Positions 27,963 through 36,787 of a stretch of DNA of 64,000 bases are shown in pieces (position 1 is the first letter of the stretch; each line of letters begins with the position of its first letter). A model generated the notes under the pieces. That model worked only from the letters and a program-made list of their open reading frames with translations. It was not told the DNA's origin and did no database searches. The position numbers and the translations under genes were made by a program. Origin of the DNA: Peptostreptococcaceae bacterium (GTDB taxonomy: Bacteria > Bacillota > Clostridia > Peptostreptococcales > Filifactoraceae); the NCBI GenBank assembly GCA_030532705.1, contig JAUNKR010000004.1, positions 1 to 64,000 on the forward strand, in the 5' to 3' direction.

Positions 27963-29318
27963 TTAGCAGATATGATCTGCAACCTCCTCTAATTTCATGC
28001 CTCTTGAACCCTTGAGCATCACGATGTCGCCCTCTTGAAGAAGGCTGTTGATCTCCTGTTTTGCCGCCTCATTGGTTTCAAAATATCGGATCTTATCCTT
28101 TTGCATCCCCGCCTTTTGAGCGCCCTCGCAGATCGATCGCGCATCCTTTCCGATCGCGATCAGAAGATCCGCATATCCGCTCACAAATGCCCCCACTTCC
28201 TCATGGTAGCGGGACGAATTTTCACCAAGCTCGAGCATATCCGCAAGGATCGCGACCTTTCGCTCTCCATCGAGATGATCCAGCGTTGAGATCGCCGCGC
28301 GCATCGAGTCGGGATTGGCATTGTAGCTGTCGTTTATCAAGACCTTGCCACCGACTTCGCTTTTCTCCATACGGTATTTTGAAGCCTGATACTTCGCCAG
28401 GCCCTGCGCCGATCTTTGAAGATCAAGGCCCAATACCTTACAGACGCCGAGTGCACTGAGCGCATTGCAGATATTGTGTTCTCCGATCGTCGGGATCACA
28501 AGATCGATCCGCTCGCCCATCACATCGGCCAGGATCTTCGTATGGCCCCCCTCAAATCGATAGGATATCGGATAGATGTCATTTTTTTTCAAGAGTCCGA
28601 AAGTGATCACTTTTGGCTTGAGCTGCATCGGATCGATCGATCCGAGCTTATCATTATCGCCATTGATCAGCAGATGATCCTCCGCCGTCATATAATTTGC
28701 GATCTCAAGCTTTGCCTTGAGGATATTGTCTCTGGTCTTTAGATTCAGGATATGTGCCGTTCCGACATTCGTGATCACACCGACCTGCGGTTTTACGATC
28801 TCCGCCAGATAGTCGATCTCTCCCAGATGGTACATCCCCATCTCAAACAGACCGATCTCATGATGTTGATCGAGATTGAGCACCGTCATCGGCAGACCGA
28901 TCTCACTGTTCAGATTCCCGATATTTCGAAGGGTCGGGCGATTTTCGTTCAAAGCATAGAAGATCATATCCTTTGTCGTCGTCTTTCCTGAACTTCCGGT
29001 CACCGCCACCACCGGAATATCGTATCTCGCCTTGTAATGCATTGCGATATGTTTCAAAGCCAGGTAGCTGTCCTCGACCTCCAGATGATCGGTCTCGACC
29101 GCATGCTCGACGATCGACAGGATCGCCCCGTTTTGTTCCGCATCTTTGACAAAGGTATGACCGTCTAAGCGCTCTCCCTTGAGCGCAAGATAGACCCAGT
29201 CTTCGCCTTTTGTTCGGCTGTCGTTTGAAATAAATTTGATCTTGCGTTTCGGATCAAGATCACTCACAAGCTTACCGCCCGTGAATGACAACAGATCCTC
29301 TATCGTTATATTCTCCAT
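27963..29318 (-). CDS. murF: UDP-MurNAc-tripeptide:D-alanyl-D-alanine ligase
   Basis: Adds D-Ala-D-Ala to the UDP-MurNAc-tripeptide in the cytosol. The 451 residues have the MurF N-terminal domain (SNDSRTKGEDWVYLALKG), the P-loop GSSGKTTTKD and the GMYHLGEIDYLA region. The C-terminal NDSYNANPDSMRAA and LKGSRGM motifs are also present. It begins four bases after the transpeptidase gene, and its stop is directly followed by mraY. murE is not in this cluster and must be elsewhere. Confidence 0.98.
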   Translation of the reverse strand: MENITIEDLLSFTGGKLVSDLDPKRKIKFISNDSRTKGEDWVYLALKGERLDGHTFVKDAEQNGAILSIVEHAVETDHLEVEDSYLALKHIAMHYKARYDIPVVAVTGSSGKTTTKDMIFYALNENRPTLRNIGNLNSEIGLPMTVLNLDQHHEIGLFEMGMYHLGEIDYLAEIVKPQVGVITNVGTAHILNLKTRDNILKAKLEIANYMTAEDHLLINGDNDKLGSIDPMQLKPKVITFGLLKKNDIYPISYRFEGGHTKILADVMGERIDLVIPTIGEHNICNALSALGVCKVLGLDLQRSAQGLAKYQASKYRMEKSEVGGKVLINDSYNANPDSMRAAISTLDHLDGERKVAILADMLELGENSSRYHEEVGAFVSGYADLLIAIGKDARSICEGAQKAGMQKDKIRYFETNEAAKQEINSLLQEGDIVMLKGSRGMKLEEVADHIC

Positions 29319-29322
29319 GCTA

Positions 29323-31473
29323 TTACTCCGCTAGGTCCAAGCTCACGATCGAGCCGACTTGTACTTTCTTTCCCGCCTCCGGACTTTGTCCCTTGACGAG
29401 CCCTATTCCATTATAGACCGGTTTGAGTCCCAGGCTCTCCAGGATCGCTCCCGCCTCATCGATCGTCTTGCCTTTGAGATCAGGGACTTGGACTTCTTCG
29501 CTTTCATTTTTCAGATACAAAATGATCTCCGTCCCCTGTGCGATCTTTTCACCCGGTGCCGGGAAGCAATCGATGATGATGTGATTTTCTTCCACAGGGA
29601 TCGCCGATGTTGCTGAACGATACTTGAGATTTTTGGAATCGAGCAGTTTACTGCCCTCTTTTACCGTAAGATTTCGGATCTCCGGGATCGTGATCTTTTG
29701 TTTTTCCACTTCTTCCTCTACGCCATCCGGTGTGATACCGAGGTAGCGAAGAGAGTATTCCATGATCTGCTTAACGACCGGTGCCGCGATCGCTCCACCA
29801 TAGGTCGATCCGGTCCTCGGCTGATCGACAATGACCAGCACGACAAGCTGCGGATCCTCTACCGGCACGATCCCGACAAAAGACCCGATATAAGCGCCAT
29901 ACTTTCCGTTGATGACCTTCTGCGCCGTTCCGGATTTTCCTGCCACTCGATAGCCTTCGATCTGTGCTCTCGATGCCGCCTGTCCAACGGATTCCATAAT
30001 ATCCATCAATTTATTGGTCGTATCTTCCGAGACCGGACTTTTGACGACCTCGATCTCATGACGCTTGATGATCTGTCCGTCCACAGTGCTGATCTCTCGA
30101 ACGAGCGTTGGTTTGACGAGCTTCCCGTCATTTGCGATCGCACTGACCGCTGTTGCAAGCTGGATCGGTGTGACGGAGATCCCCTGTCCGTAAGACATCG
30201 TCGCAAGCTCGACCGGTCTGAGATTGGATTCACTAAAGATCAACCCCGGCTCTTCCCCCGGGATCTCGATCCCTGTTTTTTGGCCAAAGCCGAATGCATG
30301 TACATATTTTAAGAAGGTCGGTCCACCGATCCGATTTCCCACCTCGACAAAAACGGTGTTGATCGATTCCACGGTCGCTTTTCTAAAGTCGACTCTGCCA
30401 TAAGGCACCGGTGTCCAGTTTTTGATCGTCCGGTCATGGATCGTTACATAGCCCGGATCGTAGAACTGTTCGTCGCTTCGTACAAGATTCTGCTCGATCG
30501 CTGTAGCTGCCGTGATCAGCTTGAAAGTCGAGCCCGGCTCATACATATTGTTCACAGCAGGATTTCGCCACATCTTCCAGATGACTGCCGACTTTTCCTC
30601 GTCCGTCTTTGCCTTTTCGTAGATCTTCTTCTGTTCGTCAAAAAGGATCTTTTGCGGATCCTGCGGATCGTAGTCCGGCTTGGATGCCATCGCCAAGATC
30701 TCTCCGGTCTTCGGCTGCATCACGATCGATGTCACCGCGACCGCATTGGTATCGATCAATGCCTGATTGGTGACTTTTTCAACATAGCGCTGAATGACCT
30801 CCTCGATCGTCAGCGTGATATTGTAGCCATCCACCGCCTCATTGTATCGGATCTCGGAATTTGGGATCTCACGCCCCTCCTTGTCCGTCGTCACGATCCT
30901 TCTGCCATGGATCCCGCGCAATTCTTTGTCAAAATAGTATTCGATCCCTGCCTGCCCGTAGTTGTCCTTCGACACATGGCCCAGAACATGTGCTGCAAAT
31001 TGTCCGAGCGGATACAGACGCTGTGAGTTCTCCTCATACTTGATCGCCCCCAGCTCAAATTTTTTCAGCTCATCGACCTTTTCTTGAGGCACATTCTTTG
31101 CAATATAAAATCGCTCCGCCCCGGAGTTGAATTTTTGCATAAACTCTGCCTCGGTCGTGCCGAGCGCCTTATTCAGAGCCTCCACATAAAGCTCCTGATT
31201 TTTTTTGACCTCACGCACCTCGATCATGATATCATAGGTCTTGACGCTTACTGCCAAGATCTTTCCGTTACGATCCATGATCATACCGCGCTGAGGTAAT
31301 ATCCTTGCATCCTTTTGCTGCTGCCTGATCGCCTTGTCCGTCAGCCACTCCGGCGAGATGACCTGAAGATAGCCCAGGCTCCCGATCAGGATCATGATCA
31401 ACAGTATATAGGCAAAGCTGACGACTTTGATCCGCTTCACCGCAAGTTCCTTAAATTTCTTACTCGCCACCAT
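29323..31473 (-). CDS. Class B penicillin-binding protein with PASTA domains (FtsI/SpoVD-like)
   Basis: Transpeptidase that crosslinks septal peptidoglycan outside the membrane. The 716 residues comprise a cytoplasmic tail, a membrane helix (about 18-38) and a dimerisation/pedestal region. The transpeptidase domain has all three motifs: STFK with the acyl-enzyme Ser315, SIN at 370-372 and KSGT at 513-516. Two PASTA repeats occupy roughly 593-655 and 660-716. PASTA-containing forms in this locus include Bacillus PBP2B and SpoVD. It lies right after ftsL and before murF, and pairs functionally with the FtsW polymerase. I leave the symbol open because division and sporulation forms look alike. 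Confidence 0.95.
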   Translation of the reverse strand: MVASKKFKELAVKRIKVVSFAYILLIMILIGSLGYLQVISPEWLTDKAIRQQQKDARILPQRGMIMDRNGKILAVSVKTYDIMIEVREVKKNQELYVEALNKALGTTEAEFMQKFNSGAERFYIAKNVPQEKVDELKKFELGAIKYEENSQRLYPLGQFAAHVLGHVSKDNYGQAGIEYYFDKELRGIHGRRIVTTDKEGREIPNSEIRYNEAVDGYNITLTIEEVIQRYVEKVTNQALIDTNAVAVTSIVMQPKTGEILAMASKPDYDPQDPQKILFDEQKKIYEKAKTDEEKSAVIWKMWRNPAVNNMYEPGSTFKLITAATAIEQNLVRSDEQFYDPGYVTIHDRTIKNWTPVPYGRVDFRKATVESINTVFVEVGNRIGGPTFLKYVHAFGFGQKTGIEIPGEEPGLIFSESNLRPVELATMSYGQGISVTPIQLATAVSAIANDGKLVKPTLVREISTVDGQIIKRHEIEVVKSPVSEDTTNKLMDIMESVGQAASRAQIEGYRVAGKSGTAQKVINGKYGAYIGSFVGIVPVEDPQLVVLVIVDQPRTGSTYGGAIAAPVVKQIMEYSLRYLGITPDGVEEEVEKQKITIPEIRNLTVKEGSKLLDSKNLKYRSATSAIPVEENHIIIDCFPAPGEKIAQGTEIILYLKNESEEVQVPDLKGKTIDEAGAILESLGLKPVYNGIGLVKGQSPEAGKKVQVGSIVSLDLAE

Positions 31474-31479
31474 GCACCT

Positions 31480-32052
31480 CTAATCCAAGTTGATATATAT
31501 CGACTGCTCTTTTTTCGGATATACCATCCCCAATTTGTATCGAGCGAGATTTTCGATCGTCTCACTCTTATATGCCGCTTCCTTCTGTGAATTCAGCTCT
31601 TTTACAAGCTGCTTTTTCTCGCTGAGCTGTGCATTGTAATCGTTGATCTCAAACTGGATCTTATCGAGCTGCGAGTTCAAATTCAGCATCAGCATCAATT
31701 CACCGATCAGCAACAAAATACATAGCACGATCCCAAGGCTCTTAATCAATTTCTTCGCATCGCTCGCCAAAGCAACCACACGTTCCTTTCGTTCTCGAAG
31801 CTGCTGTTCTTTCCGTTGCTGTCGTTCCAATTTTCTCGCTTTTTTATTCTCCGCGCGATCGACCTTCTTCGTCTTTTTCTTCGGCTGAGTTCTTGCAGCA
31901 GAAGATGCCGAGTTTTTTGCAGGCGAATAAGGGGCTCGTTTGGTCCCCTTCCCGGTATTTTTCTTTGAACTTTTCTTTTGGGGCGTTCCTTTTCCGCTTG
32001 ACGTTTGCAAGCTTTTTTTGTAGTCGGCATAAGAGTTAAATTTATCGTTCAT
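31480..32052 (-). CDS. ftsL: FtsL-like septum protein
   Basis: The ATG at 32052 gives 190 residues with AGAGG seven bases upstream and starts one base after the rsmH stop. A very basic, low-complexity N-terminal region (about 1-95, rich in Lys, Ser and Thr) is followed by one transmembrane helix (103-124) and a predicted coiled coil (126-165). The ending ARYKLGMVYPKKEQ resembles the FtsL/DivIC C-terminus. The long basic cytoplasmic tail is longer than in Bacillus FtsL. It is assigned by topology, C-terminal motif and position between rsmH and the transpeptidase. Confidence 0.85.
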   Translation of the reverse strand: MNDKFNSYADYKKSLQTSSGKGTPQKKSSKKNTGKGTKRAPYSPAKNSASSAARTQPKKKTKKVDRAENKKARKLERQQRKEQQLRERKERVVALASDAKKLIKSLGIVLCILLLIGELMLMLNLNSQLDKIQFEINDYNAQLSEKKQLVKELNSQKEAAYKSETIENLARYKLGMVYPKKEQSIYINLD

Positions 32053-32053
32053 A

Positions 32054-32986
32054 TCATATCCTCTTTGCACACCGCAATTTTGCGCTTCGCGCACGCGGGT
32101 TTTCTTCCAGCTCGGCCGCCGTGGCAACGATCGGCTTTTTATTCACGAGCTTGGCGATCGGTTTTTTGTTGCATACGCAGACCGGAAACTCCGGCGGGCA
32201 TTCACATCCGCCGGACAGATCCTTGAATACATTCTTCACGATGCGATCTTCAAGCGAGTGGAAGGTGATGATCCCCGCCACCGCCCCTTTGTTCATCATC
32301 GAGAATGCGTCCCGGATCGTCTTGTCGATGACCGAAAGTTCGCCATTGACCTCGATGCGTATCGCCTGGAAAGTCCGTTTTGCCGGATGAAGATTTTTAT
32401 CCCTCGCCCCCTTCGGCACCGCCGCCTTGATGATCTCCACCAGCTCCCCGGTCGTCTCGATCGGCTTTTCCGTCCGACGCTCGATGATGAATTCTGCGAT
32501 CCGTTTATGCCAGTTTTCCTCACCATAGTCGCGGATGATCTGAGAAAGCTCCTCTTTGCTGTAGCGGTTGATCACCTCGTATGCGCTGAGCTGCTGTGTC
32601 GAGTCCATCCTCATATCCAAAGGCGCATCCTGCATATACGAAAATCCTCGCGCCGGATTATCCAACTGGTAGGAAGACACTCCCAGATCCAAAAGCAACC
32701 CGTCGATCGCCTCGATCCCGCACGCCTCCAATCTTTCCTTCAGATCCTCAAAATTGGAATGGATCAGGATGACTCGGTCCATATATGGCGCAAGCACCTT
32801 TTTCGCATTTTCGATCGCCTCCGGATCCTGATCGAAGGCGATCAGTTTTCCGCTCGTCAAACGCTTTGCGATCTCCGAAGAATGACCTGCTCCGCCCAGC
32901 GTACCGTCCACATAGATCCCGTCCGGTCGGATATGGAGCGCTTCGATACATTCTTCCAACAATACTGATTTATGTTCAAATTCCAT
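32054..32986 (-). CDS. rsmH: 16S rRNA m4C1402 methyltransferase
   Basis: SAM-dependent methyltransferase (formerly MraW) that modifies C1402 of 16S rRNA. The 310 residues contain the SAM motif [12 protein letters not shown], the DQDP acidic motif, [18 protein letters not shown] and the conserved [11 protein letters not shown]. It is usually the second gene of dcw clusters after mraZ. Here mraZ is missing and lgt lies two bases upstream instead. Its last codons abut ftsL. Confidence 0.98.
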   Translation of the reverse strand: MEFEHKSVLLEECIEALHIRPDGIYVDGTLGGAGHSSEIAKRLTSGKLIAFDQDPEAIENAKKVLAPYMDRVILIHSNFEDLKERLEACGIEAIDGLLLDLGVSSYQLDNPARGFSYMQDAPLDMRMDSTQQLSAYEVINRYSKEELSQIIRDYGEENWHKRIAEFIIERRTEKPIETTGELVEIIKAAVPKGARDKNLHPAKRTFQAIRIEVNGELSVIDKTIRDAFSMMNKGAVAGIITFHSLEDRIVKNVFKDLSGGCECPPEFPVCVCNKKPIAKLVNKKPIVATAAELEENPRARSAKLRCAKRI

Positions 32987-32988
32987 TC

Positions 32989-33810
32989 TTATTTCCCATT
33001 CTTTTGTGATCTGCCGTCCTCTTTACGAAGAGTTTTTGCAAAATTGTAGCTGCTCTTCCCTTTTGAAAAGCCGACATAGGATGATCCGATCCCTCGATCC
33101 TTGAAGATCAGGATCGCCAAGATCCCCAAAATGATCATCACGATGCTTGCGATCTGTGCCGCCCGAAGATTGCCCAGCATGAGCGAATCGGTTCGAAGCC
33201 CTTCGATAAAAAATCTTCCCAACGAATACAGGATCATATAATATGCAGTCAACTGTCCGTCATAGTCCTTGTAATTGCTCTTGCGCGACAAGATCAAAAA
33301 GACTAAAAAGTCCCAGATCGACTCATACAAAAAAGTCGGATGGACCCTTTGTCCGTCGATCAGGATCGCCCAAGGAAGATCGGTCGCACGTCCATAAGCC
33401 TCCTGATTGACATAATTGCCCCAGCGTCCGATCGATTGTGCCAACGCGATGAAAGGCACGACGACATCGAGTGCTCGAATGATGTTCATCTTCTTGAATT
33501 TTGCGACCAGGACGCCTGCCAAGATCCCGCCGATCAAGCCGCCATGGATCGCCAGACCTCCTTGCCGGATATTGATCATTTCCCAGAAAGTCTCATAGGA
33601 AGAGAGATTAAACAACACATAGTATGCCCTCGCAAAAATGATCGCCACCGGCAATGCCACGATCCCGATATCCAAAAAATCGTCCGCGACAAAGCCCTGT
33701 TTTTTTCCACTTTTCATCGACAGAGTCACTGCAAGCACCATCGCCGTTGTCAGAATGATACCGTACCAAGTGATCCCTATCCCAAAAATCGTAAATGCTG
33801 TTGGATTCAT
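32989..33810 (-). CDS. lgt: Prolipoprotein diacylglyceryl transferase
   Basis: Integral membrane enzyme that transfers diacylglycerol to the lipobox cysteine of prolipoproteins. The 273 residues have about seven hydrophobic segments and the family signature [13 protein letters not shown] with its conserved arginine and glycine residues. [12 protein letters not shown] and HPTFLYES also match. The C-terminus is basic. It is embedded between an M16 peptidase gene (one base apart) and rsmH (two bases apart), an unusual neighbour for a dcw operon. Confidence 0.97.
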   Translation of the reverse strand: MNPTAFTIFGIGITWYGIILTTAMVLAVTLSMKSGKKQGFVADDFLDIGIVALPVAIIFARAYYVLFNLSSYETFWEMINIRQGGLAIHGGLIGGILAGVLVAKFKKMNIIRALDVVVPFIALAQSIGRWGNYVNQEAYGRATDLPWAILIDGQRVHPTFLYESIWDFLVFLILSRKSNYKDYDGQLTAYYMILYSLGRFFIEGLRTDSLMLGNLRAAQIASIVMIILGILAILIFKDRGIGSSYVGFSKGKSSYNFAKTLRKEDGRSQKNGK

Positions 33811-33811
33811 A

Positions 33812-35104
33812 TTACCTGCTTTCTATCGGCTGAATGACCGAAAGGACTGACATCTCCTCATCAAAATGCTCCCTCAGCCGACGGTTGACATCCTCCAAGG
33901 TGACGGAGCGCATGCCATCATATACATCAAAAAAATTGATCCCTTCAAAATAATAATTCAAGAAAGAATTTGCGATCCCTTCGATCGAGTCAAAACCTCG
34001 AACGAAAGCGCCCAGTTTTGCCTTTTTCACCCTTTCAAAGACTGCCGGATCGATCCCATACTCCCGATGGTGCGCGATACATTCCTTGATCTTTGCACAG
34101 GCGGTATCGATGTCGCGCGATTCGCCTGAAATGATGCTATATCCATAGTCATTGTGCGAATTGTAATCACAGGACAGCGGCTCCAAAATGAGCTGATTGT
34201 CGTAGAGATATTCGTTCAGATCGCTTCCTTTGCGGAAAAGGCTCCCAAAGATCATCTCCGTCTCCAAACTCTTTTTCAAAAGCTCCTCTCCCTCGATCCT
34301 TCCGTTCCAGCGATCCTTGTAACCGATCGAAAACATCGGGATCGACACATCCATCTGATTGACGATCTCTTTTTGGGCGATACGATCAGGCTCATCGACA
34401 AAGATCCTTTCGATCTCCTTCCCCTCCATATAGTCCGGCATATCGATCTTTTTGACACTGCTCAGGATCTCGTCCCAATCCAAGTCCCCGATAACGAACA
34501 AAGCCATATTTGACGGAGAGTAGAAGGTCTTATAGCATTCGTAAAGTTCTTCCTTCGTGATCCGATGGATCGACTCCACCGTCCCCGCGATATCGATATG
34601 ATTAGGATGATCGATATACATCGCCCTCAAGGTGTTGAAAAAAGATCTCCAGTCGCTGTTGTCCTCATACATCTTGATCTCCTGCGCGATGATCCCCTGC
34701 TCCTTTTTCACATTCTCATCCGTAAAATGAGGACGGCTCACATAGGAGAGCAGATGCTCCAGCGCCGGATAAAAATTATCCGTTGTTGAAAACAGATAGG
34801 CTGTCATATTAAAATTCGTGTAGGCATTCGCATTTGCCCCATATTTTGAAAACTCCCCGAAGGCATCCGATCCGTCGGGCTGCTCGAACATCTTATGCTC
34901 CAAAAAATGAGCGATCCCGTGATTCAGCTCGACAAGCTTTCCCGTTCTTGAAGATATGAATTTCAGATCGTTGGATCCGTAATTCGTCGCTAAGATCGCA
35001 TATTTTTTTGTAAAGCCCTTCTTCGGCATATAAAAAACTTCTAAATTGTTGTCCAATTTATCAAAGTATAATTCTTCTCCAAACAGAGATTTTTTATTCT
35101 CCAT
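33812..35104 (-). CDS. M16-family zinc metallopeptidase (YmfH-like)
   Basis: A 430-residue M16 peptidase with the inverted zinc motif HFLEH (His66, Glu69, His70) and a downstream glutamate-containing helix (about 140-150) as third ligand. The length corresponds to two of the paired M16 domains. No signal peptide is seen, so it should be cytosolic. It forms a pair with the upstream gene, which lacks the zinc motif; Bacillus YmfF/YmfH show the same active/inactive pairing. The substrates are unknown. Related pairs process peptides, including pheromone or RiPP precursors, but no such peptide gene is visible here. Overlaps its partner by 11 bases. Confidence 0.92.
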   Translation of the reverse strand: MENKKSLFGEELYFDKLDNNLEVFYMPKKGFTKKYAILATNYGSNDLKFISSRTGKLVELNHGIAHFLEHKMFEQPDGSDAFGEFSKYGANANAYTNFNMTAYLFSTTDNFYPALEHLLSYVSRPHFTDENVKKEQGIIAQEIKMYEDNSDWRSFFNTLRAMYIDHPNHIDIAGTVESIHRITKEELYECYKTFYSPSNMALFVIGDLDWDEILSSVKKIDMPDYMEGKEIERIFVDEPDRIAQKEIVNQMDVSIPMFSIGYKDRWNGRIEGEELLKKSLETEMIFGSLFRKGSDLNEYLYDNQLILEPLSCDYNSHNDYGYSIISGESRDIDTACAKIKECIAHHREYGIDPAVFERVKKAKLGAFVRGFDSIEGIANSFLNYYFEGINFFDVYDGMRSVTLEDVNRRLREHFDEEMSVLSVIQPIESR

Positions 35105-36371
35105 CCTTCACCTCATCATTTGTCAAAAAGTAGATGGTATCCAGCTCCAGCTTTTGTGCAGCCGCTACCACTTCCTCGATCGTGACCGAGCGGATACGAT
35201 CCATGATCTCCTCCGGTGTCTGCTCCCTGCCCTGTACGCTGAGCATATACATATAGTCCGAGATCGACCAGATCGAATCCTTCACCGAGCGGATCGCATT
35301 GATCAAATACATCTTCGCATTCATCAGCTCCACATCCGTGATCTTGCCCTGTTTCATATCCTCCACTTCCGCAAATATCAGACGCTTCGCCTTTTCAAGA
35401 TCAGTGACCTCGATGCCTGCGCGGATATAGAGCAGCCCTTTGATCGCCTCGAGCCCCGAACCGATCGAGTAGCTGAGCGAATGTTTTTCCCGAACATTCG
35501 AAAACAGCTTCGAACTTACACCGCCGCCCAGGATCACATTGTAGATCGTGAGCGGGATATAAAGATCATCCTTCACATCGATATTCGTTCGATAGCCGAT
35601 GCCGAGTTTCCCCTGGGTGACACGAAGCTTTTCGATCACTTCCTGAACCTCTTGGATCTCTTTGCGGATATTTTCTTGAGGGATCGGATGCAATCCGCCC
35701 CTTCTGCCCTGAAGATATGGACCCAGAATATCGACCACAAGATCCCGATCGATATTCCCCGCCAAAGCGACATCGATCTCGGAGCTTTCGATCACATGCT
35801 GATAATGCTCATACAGGCTCTGCGGGGTGATCTCCTCAAAATCTTCCATGTAACCGTCCTCCGGGATGCTGAAAGGCTCGCCGTCACACATATATTGGAC
35901 AAGGCGTTCCATCGCATAGGCACCTTTGTTGTTGATCTTTGACAGGATCGCCTCTCCCAGCACCTCTTTTTCAAGCTGCACATAGGATGCTTTGAATCCG
36001 CCATCCTCGATCAACGGCTTAAAGATCGTGTCCATCAAAATGCGGATCGCAGGCTCAGCTATATCCTCATCCAAGTATTTACCGGAAGTATAAGCCATCT
36101 TAAAATTCAGGATCTGCTTCTCGCCCACCTTGCTCACCCCGACACTGATCGAGCTTCCATAGAGCTCTTGAAGCGCCTTGACGAGCAAGGACTGTGTCAC
36201 CAGCTCCTGATTACCCGATCGTAAGACATAAGGGATCAAGGAGTTCTTCGTGACCTCCTTTCGATCGAGCGGTCTTTTGATATACACTGAGATCAGATTG
36301 GTTTTATATTGCTCTGAAGGGATCGTGATCACTTTGACCCCATTCATGATTTCTTCTGAATGAATTTGCAA
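35094..36371 (-). CDS. Inactive M16-like peptidase partner (YmfF-like)
   Basis: A 425-residue M16-fold protein. In place of the HxxEH motif it has a non-catalytic YVLRSGNQELVTQ region, as expected for the inactive half of a heterodimeric M16 peptidase. The second-domain features (GIGYRTNIDVKDD and GGGVSSKLFSNVREKHSLSYS) are conserved and include the substrate-binding Arg/Tyr type residues. The start is a TTG with GGAGG six bases upstream. It is the first gene of the long minus-strand operon that continues into lgt and the division genes. Confidence 0.88.
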   Translation of the reverse strand: MQIHSEEIMNGVKVITIPSEQYKTNLISVYIKRPLDRKEVTKNSLIPYVLRSGNQELVTQSLLVKALQELYGSSISVGVSKVGEKQILNFKMAYTSGKYLDEDIAEPAIRILMDTIFKPLIEDGGFKASYVQLEKEVLGEAILSKINNKGAYAMERLVQYMCDGEPFSIPEDGYMEDFEEITPQSLYEHYQHVIESSEIDVALAGNIDRDLVVDILGPYLQGRRGGLHPIPQENIRKEIQEVQEVIEKLRVTQGKLGIGYRTNIDVKDDLYIPLTIYNVILGGGVSSKLFSNVREKHSLSYSIGSGLEAIKGLLYIRAGIEVTDLEKAKRLIFAEVEDMKQGKITDVELMNAKMYLINAIRSVKDSIWSISDYMYMLSVQGREQTPEEIMDRIRSVTIEEVVAAAQKLELDTIYFLTNDEVKDGE

Positions 36372-36411
36372 AATTCGCCTCCATTTACAAATAATTTTTT
36401 CCTAATATATT

Positions 36412-36441
36412 ATTTTATCACAAAAAGCGGTGAAATGACAC
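36412..36441 (-). promoter_or_regulatory. Possible promoter of the M16-lgt-dcw operon
   Basis: Minus-strand TAAAAT (36412-36417) preceded by TGA as an extended -10, with GTGTCA (36436-36441) 18 bases upstream. It lies about 40 bases before the TTG start of the first M16 gene, and the previous terminator is about 75 bases further upstream. Moderate matches only. Confidence 0.45.
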
Positions 36442-36514
36442 ACTTTCCAACAAAAAGTCGTATAACTGCGTTATTTTTTCGGAGCGCTCTTTCCCTGAAC
36501 AAAAATTTATCCGG

Positions 36515-36550
36515 CACATAAAAAAGACTATCGCATAAGCAATAGTCTTG
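36515..36550 (-). terminator. Terminator of the candidate small RNA
   Basis: AAGACTAT (36524-36531) and ATAGTCTT (36542-36549) make a perfect 8-bp stem with a 10-base loop. On the minus strand the stem runs into a tract of T residues. It lies about 240 bases after the hutH stop and closes the small RNA transcript. Confidence 0.85.
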
Positions 36551-36740
36551 TCATTCAAATAGAAAACCCAAAATGCCGTCATGCCATTAAATTCACTCCC
36601 GAGACAAACTCAGGTGGGTTTCTTGACGCCTGCTTTTGAGATCCTTGCAAGAAGGCTTGTCAGCTACAGGTGTACAGTCAGAATCCCGTAAATAAAATGT
36701 CGGTTGAATTTAGGTGACATAACCAACACCTCAGGCTTTG
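36515..36740 (-). ncRNA. ssrS: Candidate 6S (SsrS) RNA
   Basis: The 416-base gap between the M16 gene and hutH holds a complete small transcription unit: promoter at 36746-36774, about 225 transcribed bases and a strong terminator. The predicted RNA begins with CCTGAGGTG. Near its 3' part it has AACCCACCT, which can pair with the 5' segment AGGTG..GGTT to enclose about 100 bases, as in the closing stem and bubble of 6S RNA. A CCTGAG/CTCGGG hairpin follows. The 5' sequence resembles Firmicute 6S RNAs as I remember them. 6S RNA binds sigma-A RNA polymerase. I excluded tRNA, tmRNA, SRP and RNase P by absence of their motifs. A covariance-model search would decide. Confidence 0.55.
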
Positions 36741-36745
36741 ATTCT

Positions 36746-36774
36746 ATTATATACCAGAATATGATTTTTGAAAA
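36746..36774 (-). promoter_or_regulatory. Promoter of the candidate small RNA
   Basis: Perfect TATAAT (36746-36751) with TTTTCA (36769-36774) 17 bases upstream on the minus strand. It lies just downstream of the hutH stop codon, so it cannot serve hutH and must serve the RNA that follows. Confidence 0.7.
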
Positions 36775-36787
36775 GGTTTTTTGATAT

